DNA of 64,000 nt from Streptomyces sp. SID8352 (GCF_009862265.1 NZ_WWGX01000022.1:468019-532018), one strand, 5' to 3'. Shown: positions 11,013 through 20,398, counted from the stretch's first letter. A program made the numbers and translations. Notes: generated by a model not told the origin, from the sequence alone.

Positions 11013-11758
11013 TGAAAAACGTTGGCGAGGCTCCGCAGGAGGAACTCGCGACCGGGGAGCGGTCCACCCGCAACCGGGTCGCGCGCTCCATCCTGGACCA
11101 CGGGCCGTCGACCGTCGCGGATCTCGCCGGACGCCTGGGCCTGACCCAGGCCGCCGTCCGGCGCCACCTCGACGCGCTCGCCGCCGACGACGTGGTGGAG
11201 GCCCGTGAGCAGCGGGTCTACGGCACGCGGACGCGCGGGCGGCCGGCCAAGGTCTTCGCGCTGACCGACTGCGGACGCGACGCCTTCCACCACGAGTACG
11301 ACCGGCTCGCGCTGGACGCCCTGCGCTGGATCGCCGAGCACGGGGGCGGGGAGCAGGCCGTGACGGCCTTCGCCCGCGCCCGCATCGCGGCCCAGGCGGG
11401 CGCCTACCGCGAGGCGCTCGACGGCGTCGCACCCGAACGGCGGACCGAAGCGCTGGCGAAAGCCCTGAGCGCGGACGGGTACGCTGCCATGTCGCGGAGC
11501 GCGCCCCACCCCCAGCAGGGCGAGCAGCTGTGCCAGCACCACTGCCCGGTCGCGCACGCCGCCGAGCGGTTCCCGCAGCTCTGCGAGGCGGAGACGGAGT
11601 TCTTCGCCGAACTGCTCGGTACCCATGTGCAGCGGCTCGCCACCATCGCCCACGGGGACGGCGTCTGCACCACCTTCGTGCCCAGGGCCGGGAAACCCGC
11701 CCCGGCGGCCGGGCCCGCCCGCGCAGCCGGACCCGGCGGGGTCCCGCGGACCGCCTAG
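11012..11758 (+). CDS. sufR: SufR, Fe-S cluster sensing transcriptional repressor
   Basis: Represses the suf operon when its own cluster is intact. The 248-residue protein has an N-terminal winged helix-turn-helix (about residues 15-80, RSILDHGPSTVADLAGRLGL and AAVRRHLDALAADDVV). A C-terminal sensor half carries cysteines at 174, 178, 191 and 219; LCQHHC and FPQLCEAE fit the known cluster-binding pattern. GTG 11012 (VKNVGEAPQ) is chosen over an in-frame start at 10976 because it fits homologues and places the operator at the promoter. It is the first gene of the suf operon, 78 bases before sufB. Confidence 0.93.
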   Translation: MKNVGEAPQEELATGERSTRNRVARSILDHGPSTVADLAGRLGLTQAAVRRHLDALAADDVVEAREQRVYGTRTRGRPAKVFALTDCGRDAFHHEYDRLALDALRWIAEHGGGEQAVTAFARARIAAQAGAYREALDGVAPERRTEALAKALSADGYAAMSRSAPHPQQGEQLCQHHCPVAHAAERFPQLCEAETEFFAELLGTHVQRLATIAHGDGVCTTFVPRAGKPAPAAGPARAAGPGGVPRTA

Positions 11759-11836
11759 CCGTCCCGGCCCGATGCCCCGAACCCCGATGTCCCAGACCCC
11801 TACGCACCCGCACAACACGGCCGGGAGGAACCCCGC

Positions 11837-13258
11837 ATGACTCTCCCCACGGAGACTGCCCACCCCGAACTCGAGGGCCTGGGCAAGTACGAGTACGGCT
11901 GGGCCGACTCCGACGAGGCCGGTGCGTCGGCGCGCCGCGGCCTGAACGAGGACGTGGTCCGGGACATCTCCGGCAAGAAGAGCGAGCCGGAGTGGATGAG
12001 CAAGCTCCGCCTCAAGGGGCTGCGCCTCTTCGAGAAGAAGCCCATGCCGAACTGGGGCTCCGACCTCTCGGGCATCGACTTCGACAACATCAAGTACTTC
12101 GTCCGCTCCACCGAGAAGCAGGCGGAGTCCTGGGAGGACCTCCCCGAGGACATCAAGAACACCTACGACCGGCTGGGCATCCCCGAGGCCGAGAAGCAGC
12201 GCCTGGTCGCGGGCGTCGCCGCCCAGTACGAGTCGGAGGTCGTCTACCACCAGATCCGCGAGGACCTGGAGGAGCAGGGCGTCATCTTCCTCGACACCGA
12301 CACCGCCCTCAAGGAGCACCCCGAGCTCTTCAAGGAGTACTTCGGCACCGTCATCCCCGCCGGTGACAACAAGTTCGCCGCGCTGAACACGGCCGTCTGG
12401 TCCGGCGGCTCCTTCATCTACGTGCCGAAGGGCGTGCACGTGGAGATCCCGCTCCAGGCCTACTTCCGCATCAACACGGAGAACATGGGCCAGTTCGAGC
12501 GGACCCTGATCATCGTCGACGAGGGCGCCTACGTGCACTACGTCGAGGGTTGCACCGCCCCGATCTACAAGTCCGACTCGCTGCACAGCGCCGTCGTCGA
12601 GATCATCGTCAAGAAGAACGCCCGCTGCCGCTACACCACCATCCAGAACTGGTCGAACAACGTCTACAACCTGGTCACCAAGCGCGCGGTGGCCTACGAG
12701 GGCGCGACCATGGAGTGGGTCGACGGCAACATCGGCTCCAAGGTGACGATGAAGTACCCGGCCGTCTACCTGATGGGCGAGCACGCCAAGGGCGAGACCC
12801 TCTCCATCGCCTTCGCGGGCGAGGGGCAGCACCAGGACGCCGGCGCCAAGATGGTCCACATGGCCCCGAACACGTCCTCCAACATCGTCTCCAAGTCCGT
12901 GGCGCGCGGCGGCGGCCGCACCTCCTACCGCGGACTCATCGAGATCGGCGAGGGCGCCCCGGGCTCCAAGTCCAACGTCCTGTGCGACGCGCTCCTCGTC
13001 GACACCATCTCCCGCTCGGACACCTACCCCTACGTGGACGTCCGCGAGGACGACGTGTCCATGGGCCACGAGGCGACCGTCTCCAAGGTCTCCGAGGACC
13101 AGCTCTTCTACCTGATGAGCCGCGGCCTGAGCGAGGACGAGGCGATGGCGATGATCGTGCGCGGCTTCGTCGAGCCCATCGCCAAGGAACTGCCGATGGA
13201 GTACGCGCTCGAACTCAACCGGCTGATCGAGCTCCAGATGGAAGGCGCGGTCGGCTGA
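11837..13258 (+). CDS. sufB: Fe-S cluster assembly scaffold SufB
   Basis: Central scaffold subunit of the SufBC2D complex, on which nascent Fe-S clusters are built. The 473-residue length is normal. It shows the conserved N-terminal [19 protein letters not shown], the beta-helix core with [11 protein letters not shown], and the C-terminal [27 protein letters not shown] lies just upstream of the ATG. It is followed by sufD after 59 bases. Confidence 0.97.
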   Translation: MTLPTETAHPELEGLGKYEYGWADSDEAGASARRGLNEDVVRDISGKKSEPEWMSKLRLKGLRLFEKKPMPNWGSDLSGIDFDNIKYFVRSTEKQAESWEDLPEDIKNTYDRLGIPEAEKQRLVAGVAAQYESEVVYHQIREDLEEQGVIFLDTDTALKEHPELFKEYFGTVIPAGDNKFAALNTAVWSGGSFIYVPKGVHVEIPLQAYFRINTENMGQFERTLIIVDEGAYVHYVEGCTAPIYKSDSLHSAVVEIIVKKNARCRYTTIQNWSNNVYNLVTKRAVAYEGATMEWVDGNIGSKVTMKYPAVYLMGEHAKGETLSIAFAGEGQHQDAGAKMVHMAPNTSSNIVSKSVARGGGRTSYRGLIEIGEGAPGSKSNVLCDALLVDTISRSDTYPYVDVREDDVSMGHEATVSKVSEDQLFYLMSRGLSEDEAMAMIVRGFVEPIAKELPMEYALELNRLIELQMEGAVG

Positions 13259-13317
13259 CCCGACCGGGACCGACCGCCCAGCCCCCTCACGTACGGAAAG
13301 AGAGCACCACGACAGCC

Positions 13318-14541
13318 ATGGCTGAGGCTCAGAACTCCTCCACTCCCACCTCCGGCCGAGCGGGAGGACCCCCGGTGGGCTCCACCACCGCCGGTGCGAT
13401 CGCGGTGGCCGCCGAGGCCCTGTCGACCGTCGCCACGCGCATGAGCGCGCCCCCCTCCTTCGACGTGGCGGACTTCCCGGTCCCGCACGGCCGCGAGGAG
13501 GAGTGGCGGTTCACCCCGCTGGAGCGGCTGCGCGGGCTGCACGACGGCACCGCCATCGCCACCGGCACCGGGGTGAAGGTCGTCGTCGAGGCCCCCGAGG
13601 GCGTCACCGTCGAGACCGTCGGCCGCGACGACGCCCGGCTCGGCTCCGCCGGGATCCCGGTGGACCGGGTCGCCGCCCAGGCGTACTCCGCCTTCGAACA
13701 GGCCGGCGTGGTCACCGTCCCCAAGGAGACGGTGCTCACCGAGCCCATCCGCATCGCCGTGCACGGCGAGGGCGGCGTCGCCTACGGCCACCAGGTGGTG
13801 GAGCTGGGCGCCTTCGCCGAGGCCGTCGTGGTCATCGACCACACCGGTGACGCGGTGCTCGCCTCCAACGTCGACTTCGTCGTCGGCGACGGGGCCCGGC
13901 TCACCGTCGTCTCCCTCCAGGACTGGGACGAGAAGGCCGTCCACGTCTCCCAGCACAACGCCCTCATCGGCCGCGACGCCACCTTCAAGTCCGTCGTCGT
14001 CACCTTCGGCGGCGACCTCGTCCGGCTCCACCCGCGCGTCCGGTACGCCGGCCCCGGCGGCGAGGCCCAGCTCTTCGGGCTGTACTTCACCGACGCCGGA
14101 CAGCACCAGGAGCACCGCCTCCTCGTCGACCACAACGTGCCGCACTGCTCCTCCAACGTGGTCTACAAGGGCGCCCTCCAGGGCGAGGACGCCCACGCGG
14201 TCTGGATCGGCGACGTCCTCATCGAGGCCAGGGCCGAGGGCACCGACACCTACGAGATGAACCGCAACCTCGTCCTCACCGACGGCGCGCGGGTCGACTC
14301 GGTCCCCAACCTGGAGATCGAGACCGGCGAGATCGTCGGCGCCGGGCACGCCTCCGCCACCGGCCGCTTCGACGACGAGCAGCTCTTCTACCTGATGGCC
14401 CGCGGCATCCCCGAGATGGACGCCCGCCGCCTGGTGGTCCGGGGCTTCTTCGCCGAACTGGTCCAGCAGATCGGTGTCCCGGACATCGAGGAGCGCCTGC
14501 TCGCCAAGATCGAGGAAGAGCTGGAGGCGGCGGTCGCATGA
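13318..14541 (+). CDS. sufD: Fe-S cluster assembly protein SufD
   Basis: Partner of SufB in the SufBC2D scaffold, thought to help deliver iron. The 407-residue product starts MAEAQNSSTPTSGRAGG and then has a HGREEEWRFTPLERL segment and a right-handed beta-helix with QHQEHRLLVDHNVPHCSSN. The end, RGIPEMDARRLVVRGFFAELV, parallels SufB. A longer upstream reading overlaps sufB and is not used. The stop overlaps the ATG of the Rieske gene in ATGA (14538-14541). Confidence 0.95.
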   Translation: MAEAQNSSTPTSGRAGGPPVGSTTAGAIAVAAEALSTVATRMSAPPSFDVADFPVPHGREEEWRFTPLERLRGLHDGTAIATGTGVKVVVEAPEGVTVETVGRDDARLGSAGIPVDRVAAQAYSAFEQAGVVTVPKETVLTEPIRIAVHGEGGVAYGHQVVELGAFAEAVVVIDHTGDAVLASNVDFVVGDGARLTVVSLQDWDEKAVHVSQHNALIGRDATFKSVVVTFGGDLVRLHPRVRYAGPGGEAQLFGLYFTDAGQHQEHRLLVDHNVPHCSSNVVYKGALQGEDAHAVWIGDVLIEARAEGTDTYEMNRNLVLTDGARVDSVPNLEIETGEIVGAGHASATGRFDDEQLFYLMARGIPEMDARRLVVRGFFAELVQQIGVPDIEERLLAKIEEELEAAVA

Positions 14542-14855
14542 CCTTCGTACGCGTCTGCGGGGCCGACGAGCTGGAGGAGGACACCCCCAAGCGGGTGGAG
14601 ATCGACGGCACGCCCGTCTCCCTCGTCCGCACCGAGGGCGAGGTGTTCGCGATCCACGACATCTGCTCGCACGCGAACGTCTCCCTCTCCGAGGGCGAGG
14701 TCGACGACTGCCACATCGAGTGCTGGCTCCACGGCTCGCGCTTCGACCTGCGCTCCGGCAAGCCCGACAGCCTTCCGGCGACGCGCCCCGTCCCCGTATA
14801 TCCCGTAAAGATCGAAGGGGACGACGTGCTCGTCTCCCTCTCCCAGGAGTCCTGA
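14538..14855 (+). CDS. Rieske-type [2Fe-2S] ferredoxin in the suf operon
   Basis: A 105-residue protein with one Rieske domain. The cluster ligands form CxH...CxxH: Cys43 and His45 in CSHANVSL, Cys62 and His65 in CWLHGSRFDL. There is no membrane segment, so it is a soluble ferredoxin of the NirD/BphF type. It is translationally coupled to sufD and sits eight bases before sufC, a position kept in actinobacterial suf operons. A role in electron supply for cluster assembly is plausible but is inference from position. Confidence 0.92.
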   Translation: MTFVRVCGADELEEDTPKRVEIDGTPVSLVRTEGEVFAIHDICSHANVSLSEGEVDDCHIECWLHGSRFDLRSGKPDSLPATRPVPVYPVKIEGDDVLVSLSQES

Positions 14856-14862
14856 GGCATCC

Positions 14863-15627
14863 ATGGCAACGCTTGAAATCCGAGACCTGCACGTCACCGT
14901 CGAGGCCGACAACGCCACGAAGGAGATCCTCCGGGGCGTCGACCTGACCGTGAAGCAGGGCGAGACGCACGCCATCATGGGCCCCAACGGCTCCGGCAAG
15001 TCCACCCTCGCCTACTCGCTGGCCGGCCACCCCAAGTACACGGTCACCGGCGGCACCGTCACCCTCGACGGAGAGAACGTCCTGGAGATGTCCGTCGACG
15101 AGCGCGCCCGCGCCGGACTCTTCCTCGCCATGCAGTACCCGGTCGAGGTCCCCGGCGTCTCGGTCTCCAACTTCCTGCGCACCTCCGCCACCGCCGTCCG
15201 CGGCGAGGCCCCCAAGCTGCGCACCTGGGTGAAGGAGGTCAAGGAGGCCATGCAGCGCCTCAACATGGACCCCGCCTTCGCCGAGCGGAACGTCAACGAG
15301 GGCTTCTCCGGCGGTGAGAAGAAGCGCCACGAGATCCTCCAGCTCGAACTGCTCAAGCCGAAGATCGCGGTCCTCGACGAGACCGACTCCGGACTCGACG
15401 TCGACGCCCTGCGCGTCGTGTCCGAGGGCGTCAACCGGGTCCGTGAGAGCGGCGCGGTCGGCACCCTGCTGATCACCCACTACACGCGCATCCTGCGCTA
15501 CATCAAGCCCGACCACGTCCACGTCTTCGCCGGCGGCCGGATCGCCGAGTCCGGCGGCCCCGAGCTGGCCGACAAGCTGGAGAACGAGGGCTACGAGGCA
15601 TACACGAAGGGCGGCGCATCCGAGTGA
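14863..15627 (+). CDS. sufC: Fe-S cluster assembly ATPase SufC
   Basis: ABC-type ATPase that drives conformational change of SufB and SufD. The 254-residue protein has Walker A GPNGSGKSTLAYS near residue 38, the Suf-specific signature NEGFSGGEKKRHEILQ, Walker B IAVLDETDSGLD and the switch region LLITHYTRILRYI. There are no membrane segments. Its stop overlaps the GTG of sufS (GTGA, 15624-15627). Confidence 0.97.
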   Translation: MATLEIRDLHVTVEADNATKEILRGVDLTVKQGETHAIMGPNGSGKSTLAYSLAGHPKYTVTGGTVTLDGENVLEMSVDERARAGLFLAMQYPVEVPGVSVSNFLRTSATAVRGEAPKLRTWVKEVKEAMQRLNMDPAFAERNVNEGFSGGEKKRHEILQLELLKPKIAVLDETDSGLDVDALRVVSEGVNRVRESGAVGTLLITHYTRILRYIKPDHVHVFAGGRIAESGGPELADKLENEGYEAYTKGGASE

Positions 15628-16880
15628 CACTGCTGCCGGGCCTCCTCGACACCGAGGCGATCCGCAAGGACTTCCCCATCCTGGACCGCCAGGTCCACGA
15701 CGGTCACCGGCTCGTCTATCTGGACAACGCCGCGACCTCGCAGACCCCGCGCCAGGTCATCGACGCGGTCAGCCAGTACTACGAGCAGCACAACGCCAAC
15801 GTCCACCGCGGTGTGCACGTCCTCGCCGAGGAGGCCACGGCGCTCTACGAGGGAGCGCGCGACAAGGTCGCGGAGTTCATCAACGCGCCCTCCCGCGACG
15901 AGGTGATCTTCACCAAGAACGCCTCCGAGTCGCTGAACCTCGTGGCGAACATGCTGGGCTGGGCCGACGAGCCCTACCGCGTCGACTCCGACACCGAGAT
16001 CGTCATCACGGAGATGGAGCACCACTCCAACATCGTGCCGTGGCAGCTGCTCGCGCAGCGCACCGGCGCGAAGCTCCGCTGGTTCGGGCTGACCGACGAC
16101 GGCCGGCTGGACCTCTCCAACATCGACGAGGTCATCACCGAGAAGACGAAGATCGTCTCCTTCGTGCTGGTCTCCAACATCCTGGGCACCGTGAACCCGG
16201 TCGAGGAGATCGTCCGCCGCGCCCAGGAGGTCGGCGCCCTGGTCTGCGTCGACGCCTCCCAGGCCGTGCCGCACATGCCGATGGACGTGCAGGCGCTCCA
16301 GGCCGACTTCGTTGCCTTCACCGGCCACAAGATGTGCGGCCCGACCGGCATCGGCGTCCTCTGGGGCCGCCAGGAACTGCTGGAGGACCTCCCGCCGTTC
16401 CTCGGCGGCGGCGAGATGATCGAGACCGTGTCGATGCACTCGTCGACGTACGCCCCGGCGCCGCACAAGTTCGAGGCCGGCACCCCGCCGATCGCCCAGG
16501 CGGTCGGGCTGGGCGCGGCGATCGACTACCTGAACGCCATCGGCATGGACAAGGTCCTCGCCCATGAGCACGCCCTGACCGAGTACGCGGTCAAGCGGCT
16601 GCTGGACGTCCCCGACCTGCGGATCATCGGGCCGGGCACGGCCGAGGACCGCGGCGCCGCGATCTCCTTCACGCTCGGTGACATCCACCCGCACGACGTG
16701 GGCCAGGTCCTCGACGAGCAGGGCATCGCGGTCCGGGTCGGCCACCACTGCGCCCGCCCCGTCTGCCTGCGCTACGGAATTCCTGCGACCACGCGAGCGT
16801 CGTTCTATCTGTACTCCACGCCGGCCGAGATCGACGCACTGATCGACGGTCTGGAGCACGTACGGAACTTCTTCGGCTGA
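15624..16880 (+). CDS. sufS: Cysteine desulfurase SufS
   Basis: PLP enzyme taking sulfur from cysteine for cluster assembly. The 418-residue chain has the PLP lysine in FTGHKMCGPTG (Lys236) and the persulfide cysteine in RVGHHCARPVC (Cys376). It also has the N-terminal YLDNAATSQTP and the NVHRGVHVLAEEAT loop of class II desulfurases, which work with a SufU/SufE acceptor. The start is GTG, coupled to sufC. sufU follows after 17 bases, matching the need for its acceptor. Confidence 0.96.
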   Translation: MTLLPGLLDTEAIRKDFPILDRQVHDGHRLVYLDNAATSQTPRQVIDAVSQYYEQHNANVHRGVHVLAEEATALYEGARDKVAEFINAPSRDEVIFTKNASESLNLVANMLGWADEPYRVDSDTEIVITEMEHHSNIVPWQLLAQRTGAKLRWFGLTDDGRLDLSNIDEVITEKTKIVSFVLVSNILGTVNPVEEIVRRAQEVGALVCVDASQAVPHMPMDVQALQADFVAFTGHKMCGPTGIGVLWGRQELLEDLPPFLGGGEMIETVSMHSSTYAPAPHKFEAGTPPIAQAVGLGAAIDYLNAIGMDKVLAHEHALTEYAVKRLLDVPDLRIIGPGTAEDRGAAISFTLGDIHPHDVGQVLDEQGIAVRVGHHCARPVCLRYGIPATTRASFYLYSTPAEIDALIDGLEHVRNFFG

Positions 16881-16897
16881 CGGGACGAGCGAAGACC

Positions 16898-17368
16898 ATG
16901 AAGCTGGACTCCATGTACCAGGAAGTCATCCTGGACCACTACAAGAACCCGCACGGTCGTGGTCTCCGGGACGGCGACGCCGAGGTGCACCACGTCAACC
17001 CGACGTGCGGTGACGAGATCACCCTCCGCGTGAAGTACGACGGCACGACGATCAGCGACGTGTCGTACGAGGGCCAGGGCTGCTCGATCAGCCAGGCCTC
17101 GGCCTCCGTACTGAACGAACTGCTGGTCGGCAAGGACCTCGACCGGGCCCGCCGCATCCAGGAGACGTTCCTGGAGCTGATGCAGTCCAAGGGCCGGGTC
17201 GAGCCCGACGACGCCATGGAGGACATCCTGGAGGACGCGGTCGCGTTCGCCGGGGTGTCGAAGTACCCGGCACGGGTCAAGTGCGCCCTGCTGAGCTGGA
17301 TGGCCTGGAAGGACGCGACCGCCCAGGCCCTGGACGGAGCCGACGCCGAGAAGGAGACGACGGCATGA
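16898..17368 (+). CDS. sufU: Sulfur acceptor SufU
   Basis: Zinc-dependent sulfurtransferase that accepts persulfide sulfur from SufS. The 156-residue protein has the IscU-like fold with ligands in NPTCGDEITL, GQGCSISQAS and RVKCALLSW; the insertion between the second and third cysteine is the SufU hallmark. It starts with ATG 17 bases after sufS. Its stop overlaps the next gene in ATGA (17365-17368). Confidence 0.95.
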   Translation: MKLDSMYQEVILDHYKNPHGRGLRDGDAEVHHVNPTCGDEITLRVKYDGTTISDVSYEGQGCSISQASASVLNELLVGKDLDRARRIQETFLELMQSKGRVEPDDAMEDILEDAVAFAGVSKYPARVKCALLSWMAWKDATAQALDGADAEKETTA

Positions 17369-17697
17369 GCGACACCCTGGAGATGAAGCCCGCCTCGGAG
17401 GAGGAGCTCCGCGAGGCCCTGATGGACGTCGTCGACCCCGAACTGGGCATCGACGTCGTCAACCTCGGCCTCATCTACGGCATCCACGTCGACGACGCGA
17501 ACATCGCCACCATCGACATGACCCTCACGTCGGCGGCCTGCCCGCTGACGGACGTGATCGAGGACCAGGCCAGGTCCGCCACCGACGGCCTCGTCAACGA
17601 GCTGCGGATCAACTGGGTCTGGATGCCGCCGTGGGGCCCGGACAAGATCACCGACGACGGCCGCGAGCAGCTCCGGGCGCTCGGGTTCAACGTCTGA
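17365..17697 (+). CDS. DUF59/MIP18-type metal-sulfur cluster assembly factor
   Basis: A 110-residue protein of the SufT/PaaD-like DUF59 family, with VVDPELGIDVVNLGLIYGI near residue 22 and the reactive TSAACPLTDVI segment. Family members help Fe-S cluster maturation or carriage. It is the last gene of the suf operon, coupled to sufU, and is followed by a strong hairpin. The ATG inside the overlap is chosen over an in-frame upstream start inside sufU. Confidence 0.93.
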   Translation: MSDTLEMKPASEEELREALMDVVDPELGIDVVNLGLIYGIHVDDANIATIDMTLTSAACPLTDVIEDQARSATDGLVNELRINWVWMPPWGPDKITDDGREQLRALGFNV

Positions 17698-17753
17698 GCC
17701 GACGCCCCCGTCCCCCTCGGGCCGTTTCGGCCCGCCGGGGGACCCTCGGCTCA

Positions 17754-17791
17754 CCGGAACGGCGGCGCCCCCGAGGGCGCCGCCGTTCCGG
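17754..17791 (+). terminator. Suf operon terminator hairpin
   Basis: A perfect 17-bp inverted repeat, arms 17754-17770 and 17775-17791, with loop CCGA, 57 bases after the last suf stop. It is GC-rich and lacks a long U tract, like many Streptomyces terminators. Confidence 0.75.
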
Positions 17792-17813
17792 CGTTTCCGC
17801 CCGTCCCGCTGCG

Positions 17814-17819
17814 TACGCT
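17814..17819 (+). promoter_or_regulatory. Putative -10 TACGCT, leaderless SMR gene
   Basis: TACGCT ends seven bases before ATG 17827, and no Shine-Dalgarno is present. It lies just beyond the suf terminator, giving the SMR gene its own promoter. Confidence 0.5.
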
Positions 17820-17826
17820 CGTCCCC

Positions 17827-18147
17827 ATGGGATACCTGCTCCTGGCCGGAGCCATCGCCGCCGAGGTCGCCGGGACCACCGCCATGAAGTACAGCGACGG
17901 GTTCAGCAGGCTCGGGCCCTCCCTGCTGACCGCCCTCGGCTATCTGATCTCCTTCACCCTGCTCGCCCAGACGCTCCGCACGCTCTCCGTCGGCACCGCC
18001 TACGCCATCTGGTCCGGCGCCGGCACCGCCGCCATCGCGGCGATCGGGGTCGCCTTCATGGGGGAGGGGATGACCCTCACCAAGGCCGCCGGGATCGCGC
18101 TGATCATCATCGGCGTGGTGGTCCTCAACGTGGGCGGCGCGCACTGA
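17827..18147 (+). CDS. Small multidrug resistance (SMR) family transporter
   Basis: A 106-residue, four-helix membrane protein of the EmrE/SugE class. It starts MGYLLLAGAIAAEVAGTTAMKYSDGF, with the membrane glutamate Glu13 that binds protons and cationic substrates, and it has the conserved AYAIWSGAGTAAIA turn in helix 3. Family members work as dimers exporting quaternary amines or guanidinium. The substrate is not predictable here. It is transcribed alone, between the suf terminator and dapD. Confidence 0.92.
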   Translation: MGYLLLAGAIAAEVAGTTAMKYSDGFSRLGPSLLTALGYLISFTLLAQTLRTLSVGTAYAIWSGAGTAAIAAIGVAFMGEGMTLTKAAGIALIIIGVVVLNVGGAH

Positions 18148-18263
18148 CCGCCCGCCCCGTTCGATCCGTCCCCGTGGCCTCCCGCCCGGACGTGCCCGGT
18201 CCCGTCCGGCCCGGTACGCGAGACGGGCGCGGGGTCGGCTCGCATCGGCGGGCGACGGACGGT

Positions 18264-18269
18264 TAGGTT
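18264..18269 (+). promoter_or_regulatory. Putative -10 TAGGTT for leaderless dapD
   Basis: TAGGTT ends six bases before the dapD ATG at 18276. No ribosome binding site is visible, so the mRNA probably begins at or next to the start codon. Confidence 0.55.
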
Positions 18270-18275
18270 GCCCTC

Positions 18276-19265
18276 ATGACCGACACGACTGCTCCCCGCG
18301 CCACCGGCGCCGTGGCCGCCGGCCTCGCCACGATCGCCGCCGACGGCACCGTCCTCGACACCTGGTACCCCGCCCCCGAACTGTCCGACGGGCCCGGCCC
18401 GTCCGGCACCGAGCGGCTGACCGCCGAGCGGGCAGCCGAACTGCTCGGCGGCGGCGCCACCGCGGCGACCGGCCCGGACACCCGCCGGGGCGTCGAGGTG
18501 GTCGCGGTCCGCACGGTCATCGCCTCGCTGGACGACAAGCCGGTCGACACGCACGACGTCTACCTGCGGCTGCACCTGCTCTCCCACCGCCTGGTCCGGC
18601 CGCACGGCCAGAACCTCGACGGGATCTTCGCCCACCTGGCCAACGTCGCCTGGACCTCCCTCGGCCCGGTCGCCGTCGACGACCTGGAGACGGTCCGGCT
18701 GAACGCCCGCGCGCAGGGTCTGCACCTCCAGGTCACCTCGGTCGACAAGTTCCCCCGGATGACGGACTACGTCGCCCCCAAGGGCGTGCGCATCGCGGAC
18801 GCCGACCGGGTCCGGCTGGGCGCCCACCTCGCCGAGGGCACCACCGTGATGCACGAGGGCTTCGTCAACTTCAACGCGGGCACGCTCGGCACGTCGATGG
18901 TCGAGGGCCGCATCTCGGCCGGCGTCGTCGTGGGAGACGGCTCCGACATCGGCGGCGGCGCCTCCACCATGGGCACGCTGTCCGGCGGCGGCAACGTCCG
19001 CATCACCATCGGCGAGCGCTGCCTGGTCGGCGCGGAGGCGGGCGTGGGCATCGCCCTCGGCGACGAGTGCGTGGTCGAGGCCGGCCTCTACGTCACCGCG
19101 GGCACCCGGGTGACCATGCCCGACGGCGAGGTCGTCAAGGCCCGCGACCTCTCCGGCGCCTCCCACATCCTCTTCCGCCGCAACTCGGTCACCGGTGCGG
19201 TCGAGGCCCGCCCGAACAACGCGGTCTGGGGCGGCCTGAACGAGGTCCTGCACAGCCACAACTGA
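18276..19265 (+). CDS. dapD: Tetrahydrodipicolinate N-succinyltransferase
   Basis: Succinylates tetrahydrodipicolinate in the succinylase branch of diaminopimelate/lysine synthesis. The 329-residue product is of the long actinobacterial DapD type: an N-terminal domain to about residue 170, then a left-handed beta-helix of hexapeptide repeats ([40 protein letters not shown]). The C-terminus is [16 protein letters not shown]. It is leaderless by position of its -10. dapA, another enzyme of the same pathway, is next and convergent. Confidence 0.95.
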   Translation: MTDTTAPRATGAVAAGLATIAADGTVLDTWYPAPELSDGPGPSGTERLTAERAAELLGGGATAATGPDTRRGVEVVAVRTVIASLDDKPVDTHDVYLRLHLLSHRLVRPHGQNLDGIFAHLANVAWTSLGPVAVDDLETVRLNARAQGLHLQVTSVDKFPRMTDYVAPKGVRIADADRVRLGAHLAEGTTVMHEGFVNFNAGTLGTSMVEGRISAGVVVGDGSDIGGGASTMGTLSGGGNVRITIGERCLVGAEAGVGIALGDECVVEAGLYVTAGTRVTMPDGEVVKARDLSGASHILFRRNSVTGAVEARPNNAVWGGLNEVLHSHN

Positions 19266-19282
19266 CGCCCGGTCGCCGGAGC

Positions 19283-19330
19283 GCACGCCCTCGCGGGACG
19301 GCACCGGTGCCGCTCCGGCGGGGGCGTGCG
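19283..19330. terminator. Inverted repeats between dapD and dapA
   Basis: CGCACGCCC (19283-19291) pairs with GGGCGTGCG (19322-19330). An alternative pairing uses GCCGGAGCG (19276-19284) with CGCTCCGGC (19312-19320), closing on the palindrome GGCACCGGTGCC. It lies between convergent genes, so it is probably a bidirectional terminator. Confidence 0.45.
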
Positions 19331-19450
19331 GCGTGGGCCCCGCCCCTCCGGCTGCCCCGCCTTACAGCCTGCCCCGCCTCACCGGCCCCGCCGAGCGTGC
19401 CTCCGTCCGGCGGGCGTCCGGGCACGGGTGGCGGCGGCGCACCCGCCGGA

Positions 19451-20398
19451 TCACCCGGCGGCGGCCCGCCCGGCCGGGGCGGTCAGCGCGCGGTGGGCCC
19501 GGACGAGCGTCCCGGTCACCTCCGGGGAGGCCGGGAGGAGTGGGGCGCGGACCGGGCCGGACGGGAGGGACAGGGCGTTCAGAAGGGCCTTGGCGGTGAC
19601 CGTGCCGGGGAGCCCGGAGGCCGTCATCAGGTCGATCAGGGGCAGCGCCCGGCGCTGCCACCCGGCCGCCCCCGCCGTGTCGCCCGCGTCGAAGGCGTCC
19701 AGAACGGCGCGCAGCGGCCCCGGGGCCGCGTTGGCGACCGTGCTGACGAAACCGGCGCCGCCGAGCGCGTACAGGGGGAGTATCTGCTCCTCGCAGCCCG
19801 CGTAGTACGCCAACTCCGTCGCCGCCAGCACCTTCTGGGTGCCCATCGGGTCGTACGCGCAGTCCTTCACGGCCACCACGCGCGGATGGGCGGCCAGCCG
19901 GATCAGGGTCTCCGGCGCGATGCGCACCCCGGTGCGGCCCGGGATGTCGTACAGCGCGAGCGGCAGTCCGGTGGCGTCCGCGACCTCCCGGAAGTGCGCC
20001 TCCAGCGCGTCCTGCGGCGGGCGGCTGTAGTACGGCGCGGCCACCAGCAGCCCGTCCGCGCCCGCCTTCTCCGCGGCCAGGGCCAGCTCCACCGTGTGCC
20101 GGGTGTCGGCCGTGCCCACCCCGGCGACCAGCGGCACCCCCGCCCCGACCGCCTCCCGCACCGCCCCGACCAGCGCCGCCTTCTCCTCGTCCGTCGTGGT
20201 CGGCGACTCGCCCGTCGTGCCGGAGAGCACCAGGCCGTCGCAGCCGTCCGCCACCAGGCGCGCGGCGAGCCGCCCGGCGCCGTCCAGGTCGAGCGCGCCC
20301 TCCTCGGTGAACGGCGTGACCATGGCGCACAGCGCGCGGCCGAAGGGAGCGGCCGGGCGGGGCGGGGCCGGGGGCGCGGTGTCGTGTCGTCTGTTCAT
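19451..20398 (-). CDS. dapA: 4-hydroxy-tetrahydrodipicolinate synthase
   Basis: Condenses pyruvate with aspartate semialdehyde, the first committed step to diaminopimelate. The 315-residue chain shows GLVLSGTTGESPTTTDEEK near residue 55, the tyrosine motif LALYDIPGRTGV and the Schiff-base lysine in VVAVKDCAYD. I take ATG 20398 (MNRRHDTAPP); an in-frame GTG at 20434 is also possible, since no good Shine-Dalgarno fits either. An out-of-frame eight-codon ORF (20421-20395) ends in an ATGA overlap with ATG 20398. Many Streptomyces carry more than one dapA, and this copy may not be the main one. Confidence 0.9.
   Translation of the reverse strand: MNRRHDTAPPAPPRPAAPFGRALCAMVTPFTEEGALDLDGAGRLAARLVADGCDGLVLSGTTGESPTTTDEEKAALVGAVREAVGAGVPLVAGVGTADTRHTVELALAAEKAGADGLLVAAPYYSRPPQDALEAHFREVADATGLPLALYDIPGRTGVRIAPETLIRLAAHPRVVAVKDCAYDPMGTQKVLAATELAYYAGCEEQILPLYALGGAGFVSTVANAAPGPLRAVLDAFDAGDTAGAAGWQRRALPLIDLMTASGLPGTVTAKALLNALSLPSGPVRAPLLPASPEVTGTLVRAHRALTAPAGRAAAG

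Noticed and set aside
10842..11813. N-terminal extension of the AAC(3)-like protein across sufR
   Set aside because: Arg/Pro-rich antisense sequence over a clear gene and its promoter; the family N-terminus fits ATG 10841.
13108..15630. Large minus-strand frame opposite sufD to sufC
   Set aside because: Antisense shadow of four recognised suf genes.
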